A stretch of 42,744 bases of DNA, taken from NCBI GenBank assembly GCA_019239825.1, contig JAFAZK010000258.1, positions 1 through 42,744 on the forward strand, read 5' to 3'. The DNA comes from Verrucomicrobiota bacterium (GTDB lineage: Bacteria > Verrucomicrobiota > Verrucomicrobiia > Chthoniobacterales > JAFAMB01). A program made the translations under genes and the position numbers. Under the pieces are notes generated by a model. That model saw only the letters and a list, made by a program, of their open reading frames with translations. It had not been told where the DNA came from and made no database searches. Below, in pieces: positions 31,726-39,805 of this stretch (positions within the stretch are counted from its first letter, which is position 1; the number at the start of each line of letters is the position of its first letter).

Positions 31726-33966
31726 ATGTCCACAAAGTCCGTTGCGATTCCTTTAGAGCGGAAATGGCATTGGCCGCTGCAGGATTTTTTTGGCGATCGC
31801 GCGGTGAGGAACGGGATAAAGACCGGCCTGGCTGGGCTATCAGCATTGCTCGCGACCCAACTTTTGCGTTTGCCGCACGATAGCTGGGCCATCCTCACCG
31901 TTCTTGTGATGACCACCTCCCAATTCGTCGGCTCGATGGCGTTGAAGGCGGTGATGCGCATTACTGGCACCATTGGCGGAGCGATTATCGGTGTCTGGCT
32001 TGTGGGTGACTACACGTCGACGCCCGTGATCTTCTTGCCTCTTCTGTTTATCGTGATGGCCATTAGTAGCTATAAATTTGGCCAGGTCGGAGCGCGCCAG
32101 GTTCCGTATGCCTATTTCTTAGTTGGTCTGACGACCCTCACAGTGGTTACGAATGGGGTGCCGGTTCCAGATCAAGCGTGGTACATCGGACTGACTCGCA
32201 CAGAAGAGATCTTAGTGGGAGCCATGTGCGCGCTCCTGGTAATGACGATCCTCTGGCCTCGCTATGCTCGGGAAGAATTTTTGGATGCGAGTCGTGCCGC
32301 TCTAGGAACCATCAGTGATTTTGTGTCGCTCGAGACAGCAGCCTATGTCGAAAGACAAAAGGGCCCTGAGAAAATCGGAGAAATCCGAGCCGAGTTCGCG
32401 CACCGGTTAGCCGTTCTGAAGGATCTGTTAAATAACGGTACCCGGGAGAGCGTATTTTTTTCAACTCGGGTTTCTAACTATAATGCGTTCCTGGTATCGC
32501 TGATAAGCCTATTTCACGGTGCCCTTTATCTCGCTGGAAAACGTCTTGTCGACTTGCCGATTGTCGAACGCTTGCAAGACGAGCTTGGCAAGGTAGGCGC
32601 AGCGATTGCCGAAGAAGGTGCGATCTTAAAGGCGTTCACTCGCCCCGGTCAAAAACTGCCCTCGAGTTCTTTGAACGAAGCCTTCGAGGACCTCGAGCGC
32701 AAAGTGTTGCAGATTCGTACCGAGGGTTTTCTAAGGGCGCAACCTTTAGAGACGACCGTGGCATTCGCTGGCCATTTTGCCGCTCTCCGGTCTCTTCGCG
32801 ACGAGTTCAATAATATCCGGGCCAATCTAGAGGGGTTGCCGCGAAAGGGCCAACCCCCACCGGAACCGAAACCGCAATGGGATCTTTTACCTAGGATCGA
32901 CTGGTTTTGGGTCAAGGTCGCAATTAAAGGAAGCCTCGCTGCAACAATTTCAGTTGTGTTACTGCTGTGGATCAATCCGCCTGGTCCAGCCGCATTAACC
33001 TTGATGGCTTGGGTAATGACCTTGTTTGGCCGGCCGTATATTCGATCCGGCGGCACTGGAGATCTTCGAGCTTTTCAAAACGGCTTTAAAGGTTCGTTAG
33101 CGTTAATCGGGTGCGCGATTGTGCTACTCTTCACCACGCCATTCTTATCGAATTACCTCGTAATGAATCTGGTGTTGTTCGCAATCCTATTCGCATTCGG
33201 CTTCTGGTTGGCCAAAGTCGGTGCAATCACGTTTTGGATTCAGATGGCCTTATTGACGATCAGCACCTTTGTCGGGCTCGATCCGCAACATCCAGTGCCT
33301 TCCCTGACGATTATCGAAACGTTTCTTGGAATGATCGCCGGGTTAGCGATCGCGACTGTCATCGGCCGGTTGCTTTGGCCGACGTTACCTCAGACCTTAC
33401 TCAGAGACGATCTACTCGCTCTCTTCAAAGATACGAACGCTTTACTCCAGCGCGAACCTGGTCAGGAGAGGATTCAAACTCGCTTGGTGATTCTATCGGT
33501 AGAAGCGCTGCAAGCGGTTCGCCAGATTCGTAGTCAACGTCTTTCGGACGAGGAGCGGGCGAAAGTTATCGCGTTGGTTCATCTGTTGCAGGCCGTGCCG
33601 AACCGGATTCACCATCTTCTTTCGGCTCGTCATCTTTTACCGGAAGTAACGGAAGAATTTTTGGGGCCGCCATTTCAACAAATAGAGGCTGAGTTCAGCC
33701 AGTTGCTAGATGCATTTCAGGAAGCCTTTCGTAAACAAGAATTTCAGCGCGACTTCCCGGCGCTGGATGGCGCGCTAGCAAGGATTGATCATACTGTCGA
33801 ACAGATCCGCGACCGACGGATCCTGGATGAACAGAGTCTGGAAGCGCCTTTGCAAATGCTGGATCTTGTCGGCCGTTATCACGGAATTGCCGACGGGTTG
33901 CAGGAATGCGCGGCTTTGATTCGCGGCCTCCGGATGAACGAATATTCCGGCGATTACGCGCTGTAA
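31726..33966 (+). CDS. FUSC family aromatic/carboxylic acid exporter (AaeB-like)
   Basis: 746 residues with the duplicated FUSC architecture: a first block of membrane helices (about 25-175, GIKTGLAGLSALLATQLLRLPHDSWAILTVLVMTT), a cytoplasmic part (about 180-385), a second membrane block (about 390-550, VKVAIKGSLAATISVVLLLWINPPGPAALTLMAWVMTLFGRPY), and a helical C-terminus. Length and order match AaeB/YdhK relatives. It is the inner-membrane pump of a three-gene aaeX-aaeA-aaeB set. Substrates in characterised members are hydroxylated aromatic acids; here, next to oxalate and formate genes, another organic acid is possible. The stop is followed within five bases by a long TCGTGC hexamer tract. 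Confidence 0.9.
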   Translation: MSTKSVAIPLERKWHWPLQDFFGDRAVRNGIKTGLAGLSALLATQLLRLPHDSWAILTVLVMTTSQFVGSMALKAVMRITGTIGGAIIGVWLVGDYTSTPVIFLPLLFIVMAISSYKFGQVGARQVPYAYFLVGLTTLTVVTNGVPVPDQAWYIGLTRTEEILVGAMCALLVMTILWPRYAREEFLDASRAALGTISDFVSLETAAYVERQKGPEKIGEIRAEFAHRLAVLKDLLNNGTRESVFFSTRVSNYNAFLVSLISLFHGALYLAGKRLVDLPIVERLQDELGKVGAAIAEEGAILKAFTRPGQKLPSSSLNEAFEDLERKVLQIRTEGFLRAQPLETTVAFAGHFAALRSLRDEFNNIRANLEGLPRKGQPPPEPKPQWDLLPRIDWFWVKVAIKGSLAATISVVLLLWINPPGPAALTLMAWVMTLFGRPYIRSGGTGDLRAFQNGFKGSLALIGCAIVLLFTTPFLSNYLVMNLVLFAILFAFGFWLAKVGAITFWIQMALLTISTFVGLDPQHPVPSLTIIETFLGMIAGLAIATVIGRLLWPTLPQTLLRDDLLALFKDTNALLQREPGQERIQTRLVILSVEALQAVRQIRSQRLSDEERAKVIALVHLLQAVPNRIHHLLSARHLLPEVTEEFLGPPFQQIEAEFSQLLDAFQEAFRKQEFQRDFPALDGALARIDHTVEQIRDRRILDEQSLEAPLQMLDLVGRYHGIADGLQECAALIRGLRMNEYSGDYAL

Positions 33967-33967
33967 G

Positions 33968-34131
<164 letters not shown>

Positions 34132-34168
34132 AATGCGGTTAGGCAGCATTTATGCTACATTCGGTGGT

Positions 34169-35020
34169 ATGGAAATAGTGGGTGTTCGCATGCCTGCTTG
34201 TTCTTCGGTAGAAGGCTCAAAGCCTCGAGCAAGCTTTTTAGGGGGACTTTTGAAGGTCGTAATATTTTCACTGGCCATTAGCGCTTCAGCTCCGGCGGGC
34301 CCAGTGATTTCTGGCACTCATCAATCGCGAGGTATTCCGGCGACGGGTTCTCGGCTTCTGGCTACCCGTGGAGGGATGGCTGTACATGGCTTCTACTACA
34401 CTGGTTATCGGCCGGACGGGGCTCAAGGCAACCGGGAGCCGCTGGTTTACGCACCTCCATCGAGACAAAATCAGGCTAGCGTCGCGGAAGACTCTGCCAA
34501 TAATCTCGCTAGGGATAGAACTAACGAACCTGGGCCACAATCGGACCGAGCAAACGTGTCCGTTGCGTCTCGGTCGCTTTCAAGCACGCAAGGAGCAGAC
34601 CAGAAACCGATCAGCTTACCGCCGGGAGTAAAACCCCAAGTCACCACGCCGGCGGAACGATCACAAGCGACCGGGAATATTAATCAGAAGTTTCAGCAGG
34701 CTGAAATTAAGATGGCGAATAAGCCTTGGGACCGGCCCGACCGCAGAAACCGCCTGGAACAATCCCGCGTTTACTTTATTAGTTTAATCGATTGGGGCTA
34801 TCCTCTTTCTCTGCTGGATACTTGGTGCGACGACTTGTTAGACGATCAAGTCGACGTGGGTATGCCGGAAGCCTTGATTGACTCTTATTGGGGACCACCC
34901 GTATCCACTCAAGACTACGAAGAGTACTATAGTCCCTACGAAGCTTGTACGTATCAGACTCCCGACGGGAATTATCGCCAGATAACTTTCCAAAACGGGC
35001 TAGTTGCGCAGGCCATGTAA
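34169..35020 (+). CDS. Exported protein of unknown function, possible BamE/SmpA-like C-terminus
   Basis: About 283 residues from the ATG at 34169; an ATG at 34082 would add 29 residues read from repeat sequence. A hydrophobic segment (LGGLLKVVIFSLAISASAPAGP) follows a short polar N-terminus and looks like a signal or anchor. The middle (about 75-190) is low-complexity, rich in Ser, Asn, Gln and Pro. The C-terminal part is ordered: RVYFISLIDWGYPLSLLDTWCDDLL, then MPEALIDSYWGPPVSTQDYEEYYSPYEACTYQTPDGNYRQITFQNG. The pattern of a short-helix DSYWGPP and then Y-T-P-DGNYRQITFQNG resembles the fold signature of SmpA/BamE-like domains, but I would not assign it. Two cysteines (W-C-DD and EACTY) could pair. 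No known family recognised. Confidence 0.5.
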   Translation: MEIVGVRMPACSSVEGSKPRASFLGGLLKVVIFSLAISASAPAGPVISGTHQSRGIPATGSRLLATRGGMAVHGFYYTGYRPDGAQGNREPLVYAPPSRQNQASVAEDSANNLARDRTNEPGPQSDRANVSVASRSLSSTQGADQKPISLPPGVKPQVTTPAERSQATGNINQKFQQAEIKMANKPWDRPDRRNRLEQSRVYFISLIDWGYPLSLLDTWCDDLLDDQVDVGMPEALIDSYWGPPVSTQDYEEYYSPYEACTYQTPDGNYRQITFQNGLVAQAM

Positions 35021-35044
35021 CGTAACGGCTGTCCATCATCCGGA

Positions 35045-35065
35045 AGGGAGGGGAGCCGCATTCCT
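35045..35065. repeat. Family A fragment (single arm)
   Basis: GGGAGGGGAGCCGCATTCC matches one outer arm of family A. No partner arm lies nearby, so it is a decayed or truncated copy. Confidence 0.5.
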
Positions 35066-35130
35066 TGTTCCCTTAACGAGAAGTACGGTCCTCCACCTAT
35101 AGCGTCTTCCGCCGGTTCAGCAGATTCGTA

Positions 35131-35679
35131 ATGTCCAAGACAGCGATCCAAAAGGCTAGACGGTTTGCCAGACTCGCTCACGGTTTGGTTTTGAACCATG
35201 AAGGGCGGCTTGGACAGCTCCGCAAAGGCTCGCACCAGCCTTACACCAAACACCTTTCCGAAGTCGCCAGACTGGTTGCTGAAAGCGGTGGCGATGAAGC
35301 TCAAGTTACAGCCGCTTGGCTTCACGACGTAGTCGAGGATACTCCGGTCCCGCTCAGTCACGTACTGACGGTTTTCGGTCCGGATGTTGCTAACCTCGTC
35401 CAGGAACTCACCGACAAGTTTACCAAGCACGACTATCCAGGACTAAATCGACGTCAGCGCAAAGCGAAAGAACTGGAGCGTCTATCCAAGATTAGCGATC
35501 GGGCCAAGACAATTAAATATGCTGACTTCGTGTCGAACCTCGAAGGTGTTTCGGTTCTCGGCCCGAACTTCAGCGAAGTCTACACTAAGGAAGTAGCAGA
35601 AGCTTTGAGCCAAATGCAGGGCGGCGACGAGGGCCTGCGATCCGCAGCTCTGGCCGCAGTTGACCATGCTTTGCGGTAA
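35131..35679 (+). CDS. HD domain hydrolase (SpoT/Mesh1-like ppGpp hydrolase fold)
   Basis: 182 residues covering just an HD domain. Motifs follow the hydrolase half of RelA/SpoT proteins: ARLAHGLVLNHEG, QPYTKHLSEVARLVAE with the first metal histidine, AAWLHDVVEDTP with the HD pair, VFGPDVANLVQELTDKF, and SDRAKTIKYADFVSNL with the last aspartate. Single-domain members (Mesh1/SAH type) remove the pyrophosphate from (p)ppGpp or from related nucleotides. No synthetase domain is attached. The insertion HEGRLGQLRKGSHQPY is as expected for the substrate loop. Stands alone between the unknown exported protein and the hemolysin-III gene. Substrate not proven. Confidence 0.85.
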   Translation: MSKTAIQKARRFARLAHGLVLNHEGRLGQLRKGSHQPYTKHLSEVARLVAESGGDEAQVTAAWLHDVVEDTPVPLSHVLTVFGPDVANLVQELTDKFTKHDYPGLNRRQRKAKELERLSKISDRAKTIKYADFVSNLEGVSVLGPNFSEVYTKEVAEALSQMQGGDEGLRSAALAAVDHALR

Positions 35680-35810
35680 CGGGTAATGACCGCTACGCGA
35701 GTACGAGTCGGACAGTTGCTTTTGCAGGGTTGCGCAACGAATTGGTAACAGCCGAACGCCGAACGCCACCCGGTGCTCGCTATTTGCCACAACGTGTGGC
35801 ATTGAGGCCG

Positions 35811-36461
35811 ATGACGAAAACCATGGCCTCTCCAGAGCGTTTTCAATCACGGGGCGAAGAAATTGCTAATAGTGTCAGCTCCGGAGTTGCCCTGCTTGCG
35901 ATCCTTTGTGGCATCCCATTTCTCTACGGCTCGGCGATACTCCACGGCGCCCTTAATCTGGCCGGGGTGATCATTTTCTCAACCAGCATGGTTTTGCTCT
36001 ATCTCGCTTCGACCATCTATCACGCATTACCGCGCACTAACATTAAGAAGCTCTTTCGCCTGTTTGATCATTCTGCGATTTATCTACTGATCGCGGGAAC
36101 CTACACCCCATTTGCCCTAGGGCCATTGCGTGGCCCGTTAGGGTTCACCCTGCTTGGCGTGATATGGTGTATGGCTATCGTCGGAATTGGGTTCAAAGCG
36201 CTGGCTGGAATGAGGTATCGGTGGGTTTCGATCTGCTTCTATATCGGGATGGGTTGGATGGCGATTTTCGCAGTCCGCGCTTTCTGGGTGCACGTGCCGC
36301 TGCCCGGGTTGATCTGGCTGCTGGCAGGCGGACTTGCTTATACGGGAGGGGTCGCTTTCTACGTGGCTAAACACATCCGATATGCCCATTTCATTTGGCA
36401 CTTATTCGTGGCCGCCGGAACAGCGTGTCACTTTTGTGCAGTTCTGTGGTACGCGAGTTAA
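35811..36461 (+). CDS. Hemolysin III / PAQR family membrane protein
   Basis: About 216 residues from the ATG at 35811 (MTKTMASPERFQSRGEE); ATG at 35823 is also possible, and the longer upstream reading uses a TTG and non-family sequence. Seven membrane helices. Metal-binding positions of the PAQR family are present: STIYHALP, FDHSAIYLLIAGTYTPF, and HFIWHLFVAAGTACHF with the two late histidines. GEEIANSVSSGVALL is the typical N-terminus of YqfA/Hly-III. The bacterial function is debated (membrane stress or hydrolase activity, as proposed for adiponectin-receptor relatives). Upstream are two GCCGAAC heptamers (35751-35764). Confidence 0.92.
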   Translation: MTKTMASPERFQSRGEEIANSVSSGVALLAILCGIPFLYGSAILHGALNLAGVIIFSTSMVLLYLASTIYHALPRTNIKKLFRLFDHSAIYLLIAGTYTPFALGPLRGPLGFTLLGVIWCMAIVGIGFKALAGMRYRWVSICFYIGMGWMAIFAVRAFWVHVPLPGLIWLLAGGLAYTGGVAFYVAKHIRYAHFIWHLFVAAGTACHFCAVLWYAS

Positions 36462-36518
36462 CAACGCGAATGAACACGAACGGACGCAAATTAGGAACAG
36501 TGTAGCAATGCCCAGCCC

Positions 36519-36578
36519 TGGAGGGGAGCCGCTTTACCGTTTGGCTGCTCTATCGGATGGCAAACAGGCGGCTCCCGG
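36519..36578. repeat. Family A half copy (single hairpin)
   Basis: TGGAGGGGAGCCGCTTTA (36519) and AAACAGGCGGCTCCCGG (ending 36578) are one outer arm and one inner arm of the double hairpin found at 10860, 13413 and 23403. This shows that the half unit can exist alone. Confidence 0.85.
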
Positions 36579-36727
36579 GAACGTCTCGACGCGTGCCACA
36601 GTCCATGATTCGGCTCTCGGTTTGTTGGCGCGTCTAGCTCCTATCAAATCACAATACGGAAAGATCGGCGTGGCTGACGAATCTTATGACGCGCTTCTGA
36701 CGGGTCTCGAGATCTGCTCAGGAAGCC

Positions 36728-37233
36728 CTATGCCACCCGGTAGCAGGCAAACCACCACCATGGCTTTAATGTGATCTGTAGCTCACGCGTTTTCCCGCTT
36801 AGCACTTCTCTTGGCAAATCTTCTGTAAAGAACGTATCCACCACTTCGATTGGACGACCGTCGTCATGGTGGCGAAGCGACACCATGTCTCCGGTTTCTG
36901 GTTTTTCATACCAAGGTTCTTCAGCCGATCCTTGCCATCGCTGGCTGGCACAGAAAACTACTGAGTCCGGTTCAAGTTTGCGGTGAAGTTCATCTAGGAA
37001 CCTGGGTAGCAACTCGCGAGGGACGTGATTCATGAAGTTGATGTGACAAGCTCCATCGAACGTGTCTTCGATCTTGTGCAGCGAGAAAGCGTCGCACTCT
37101 AACCAATCGACATTTGGTAAGTTGAGGCGGCGACCATAATCGAGCAGGCTAGTAGTCGGCTAACTCTCGGAAATAGGCGGTACAGTTCATTAGCGCCCCT
37201 CAAGTCGTTATCTTTTATCTGTCCTTTTGTCAT
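36728..37233 (-). pseudogene. Broken class I SAM-dependent methyltransferase
   Basis: An ATG at 37233 (MTKGQIKDNDLRGANELYRLFPRVS) starts a frame that is lost near 37160. The following sequence continues in another frame, SLLDYGRRLNLPNVDWLECDAFSLHKIEDTFDGACHINF then MNHVPRELLPRFLDELHRKL to KPWWWFACYRVA at 36728. This is the back half of a Rossmann methyltransferase (acidic loop WLECDAF, then a HINFMNHV motif). The glycine-rich SAM motif expected after NELYRLFPR is absent, so an internal deletion plus frameshift has removed it. An AGAAAGAA ribosome-binding site survives upstream. Probably non-functional; the intact 101-residue C-terminal frame is unlikely to work alone. Confidence 0.7.
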
Positions 37234-37260
37234 TTCTTTCTGCTCTTGTGCTGACTTTCC

Positions 37261-37455
37261 TGTGCCAGTTATGCGACTGAAGCTGCGGGTTTAGCCTTGG
37301 ATTATGGGTTTCAGATCGCAGGACTGGAAGAGATTGTTTCTTTCACCTTTGTGGCGACCTGCGATCACGAAGAGTCATGGAACGCCTTGGCATGACCTAT
37401 TCTCAAGAAGATGATTTTGAGCACCCACGTTTACCGGAAGGTTATCGGCTTTGGC
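37261..37455 (+). pseudogene. GNAT acetyltransferase remnant (truncated and frameshifted)
   Basis: In one frame, ATEAAGLALDYGFQIAGLEEIVSFTFVAT (37271-37360) is the characteristic acetyl-CoA-binding part of RimJ/RimL-type acetyltransferases. Around 37358-37370 the reading shifts, and RSRRVMERLGMTYSQEDDFEHPRLPEGYRL continues in a second frame to about 37455. The usual N-terminal domain is absent before 37261, and the tail ends inside the 3' end of the convergent MFS gene. A decayed gene rather than a small active protein. Confidence 0.7.
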
Positions 37456-38617
37456 TTGCCGGTGCTGGAATAACTATCAATCCGCGTGTGAGAAATGGCA
37501 CGCATAAAAGGAGGATGACCCCGATCGATAGGAACACGGTTAATAACGAGAAGCGGTCGGTAAGCGGACCTGCAGCTGCATTGCCGGCCATCGATCCAAC
37601 GGCGTAAGCAATATTGAAAATGGCGTAGACGGCAGCGTAGGCGCCGGGTGCACAACGGTCTACCGCGTCCGCAAGTTCGCTGAGGACAGGATTCATTGCG
37701 CAAGCATAGGCAACAGTAACAAAGCACAAGGCAATACCCACCAGGATCACATTTGGAAAAAGAACAAGCAGCGGCATTCCTACGGCCATAACGGTCATAC
37801 CGAGCGAAATCGCGAATCGTCGCCCGCGCCGCTCGGCCAAACGGTCCACCGGCGTCGATGCGACCCAGTAGACCAAACCGGAGAGAGTAAACAACAGCCC
37901 GATCACAGTGGGTGATGTCCCCGCCTTTTCAACTAAGAACGCCGGCACATCGGGTTCGATCACGCCCCACCCGCAGGCGATCAGAGCCGCGATCAGCGCA
38001 GCGGCGAGCACGGCTCGATTACGAAAAAGCAGCGGCATTGCATTGGGAACGGCGACACGATGTCGGTCGGATGGAAGCAAAACGAGGCGTAGGACGAGAT
38101 CCACGAACGCTATCATTCCACTAATCCAGAACGGCGCGTGGTATCCTCCCATTTCGTAGAAAGCGCCGCCAGCGAGCGGCGCCGTGAAACCCCCGATGGT
38201 CGACCCTACCATAGCGAGCCCCATTTTCTCCACTCGCCGGTCAGGATACCGCTCCGCGATGACCGCGAGCCCAGCGGTCCAAGTGGCCGACGCAGCTCCG
38301 CCCTGGATAATTCGCGCCAGCATCAGTGCCGAAAAGGTCGTGGCACCGGCGAAAGTGTACATTGCGACCAATTGGCCGATAGCTCCAATAAGGAGTGGGA
38401 TTTTACGACCGATTCGGTCTGAAACGATTCCACAAAGCGGAGTAAAGAGGATGACTCCGAGAGCGTAAGCACAATAGGTTGAAGCGATTTCGGAGGTGGA
38501 ATTGATTCCAGCCGGTGACAGTGGCGCCAGCGGTACGACTACTTCATAGAGGAACGCGTCGGTGAAGAGGGCGAAAACCACGGATACCAGTGGAGAAAGA
38601 GAGCGCCTGCCATCCAT
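37442..38617 (-). CDS. MFS transporter (DHA1-like)
   Basis: 391 residues, twelve predicted membrane helices. The family motif between helices 2 and 3 is GIVSDRIGRKIPLL, and the helix 5 region reads GSTIGGFTAPLAGGAFYEMGG, as in drug/H+ antiporter-1 proteins. The second half repeats the pattern (VDRLAERRGRRFAISLGMTVMAVG). Substrate cannot be told from sequence; multidrug, polyamine or sugar export are the usual roles. It starts five bases after the stop of the preceding MFS gene, so both are in one operon. Its 3' end runs into a decayed acetyltransferase gene on the other strand. Confidence 0.88.
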   Translation of the reverse strand: MDGRRSLSPLVSVVFALFTDAFLYEVVVPLAPLSPAGINSTSEIASTYCAYALGVILFTPLCGIVSDRIGRKIPLLIGAIGQLVAMYTFAGATTFSALMLARIIQGGAASATWTAGLAVIAERYPDRRVEKMGLAMVGSTIGGFTAPLAGGAFYEMGGYHAPFWISGMIAFVDLVLRLVLLPSDRHRVAVPNAMPLLFRNRAVLAAALIAALIACGWGVIEPDVPAFLVEKAGTSPTVIGLLFTLSGLVYWVASTPVDRLAERRGRRFAISLGMTVMAVGMPLLVLFPNVILVGIALCFVTVAYACAMNPVLSELADAVDRCAPGAYAAVYAIFNIAYAVGSMAGNAAAGPLTDRFSLLTVFLSIGVILLLCVPFLTRGLIVIPAPASQSR

Positions 38618-38622
38618 GAGAA

Positions 38623-39792
38623 TCAGGATATCTGATGAGGATGAGCCGATCGACTTAGACCAAGCACGACCGGCAGCATCAACAGCGGCGCCAACGCCGA
38701 AATAGCCAGTCCAATGTGCAAATCATGGATACCTGCGATCCAACCCACCGTCCAGGGCATGAAGATGCCACCCGCATTGCCGAGTGCGGCTAGGGCTCCG
38801 AACATGCTTGCTCCACCATCGGGGTAGCGATCAGCGGTGACTGCCAGCATAGTAGGCCAGAGACAACTTCCGGTAAATCCAGCTAGCACACACGCGCTCA
38901 AGGCGAGCGAGTATATTGGTAGAAACGATCCAGCAAGGAAGAAGACCACTGAAGAGCCGCACCCCCAGGCCATGGTTTGAAAAGGATCCAGCTTCGAGCC
39001 AAAGGCTCCCACCAACATTCTTCCGGCCGCCATCGCAACAGAGAATAAAAGCAGTCCGATACCGGAAATCCATTGAGGGAAACCGAGTGCGCTTTCTGCA
39101 TAGGCGGGCAGCCATTGGGCCATACCAAGCTCGGTTGCGCCGCCGAGGAAAATCGCGACCATGGCCCCGAGGAACCACTTTTGTTTCAAAATCGTTCCAA
39201 ACGTGCGTCCCTTCTCGTCTGAGACAATGGAGGGAAATATCATGCGGGCAAACAGACCGAAGAGCGCCAAAGGCAGAGGGAGCAACACGAAACAAGCCGT
39301 GCGCCATCCCCAACCCATCTGGAGGACCACAGTTCCAGCCGATATGGTAACGACTGCACCCACGCAATAGAAGGAGTGTAACCAGTTCATAGCGGATGAA
39401 CGGTTATCGGGATTCAGCGCGGCTACGACCGGGCTGAGCACCATGTCGAGAATTCCGGCGCCCAGGCCAAGCACGAACACCGCAAAACCAAGTGTGGTAT
39501 AAGTAGGGACGAAAATCATTCCCACCAGGCTGATAGCGATAAGTACGTTCCCAATCTGGACGAACAATTTGGCGCCCCAACGATCAACCAGCGGGCCGGT
39601 TACCACAATCCCCACGCAAAGACCGGTAAACGCCAGCGCCCCCAGCCGGCCAAGCTGCTCAAGCGTCAAGAGCGTCGTACCGAACGATTCGCGAAGACTA
39701 TTCAAGAATACCGGCAGCAGATTGAGTCCAATGGCCAGACTCATCATCGCGGCGTAGCAGAGACCAGTCAGCAGTTTGGAGTTACTACTCAA
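38623..39792 (-). CDS. MFS transporter (sugar/FucP-like branch)
   Basis: 389 residues, twelve helices. The reading starts with TTG at 39792, since the next ATG falls inside the first helix. The N-terminal half contains GPLVDRWGAKLFVQIGNVLIAISLVGM; the C-terminal half contains AGFTGSCLWPTMLAVTADRYPDGGASMFGALAALGNAGGIFMPWTVGWIAG, which resembles the FucP/GlcP-type sugar transporters (LWPTI..A...P..AS...A....GG). It would import a sugar or sugar acid by proton symport, fitting the isomerase, aldolase and phosphatase encoded upstream. The amine oxidase gene ends 13 bases before it. Confidence 0.85.
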   Translation of the reverse strand: MSSNSKLLTGLCYAAMMSLAIGLNLLPVFLNSLRESFGTTLLTLEQLGRLGALAFTGLCVGIVVTGPLVDRWGAKLFVQIGNVLIAISLVGMIFVPTYTTLGFAVFVLGLGAGILDMVLSPVVAALNPDNRSSAMNWLHSFYCVGAVVTISAGTVVLQMGWGWRTACFVLLPLPLALFGLFARMIFPSIVSDEKGRTFGTILKQKWFLGAMVAIFLGGATELGMAQWLPAYAESALGFPQWISGIGLLLFSVAMAAGRMLVGAFGSKLDPFQTMAWGCGSSVVFFLAGSFLPIYSLALSACVLAGFTGSCLWPTMLAVTADRYPDGGASMFGALAALGNAGGIFMPWTVGWIAGIHDLHIGLAISALAPLLMLPVVLGLSRSAHPHQIS

Positions 39793-39805
39793 TATTTTGT
39801 TCGTG

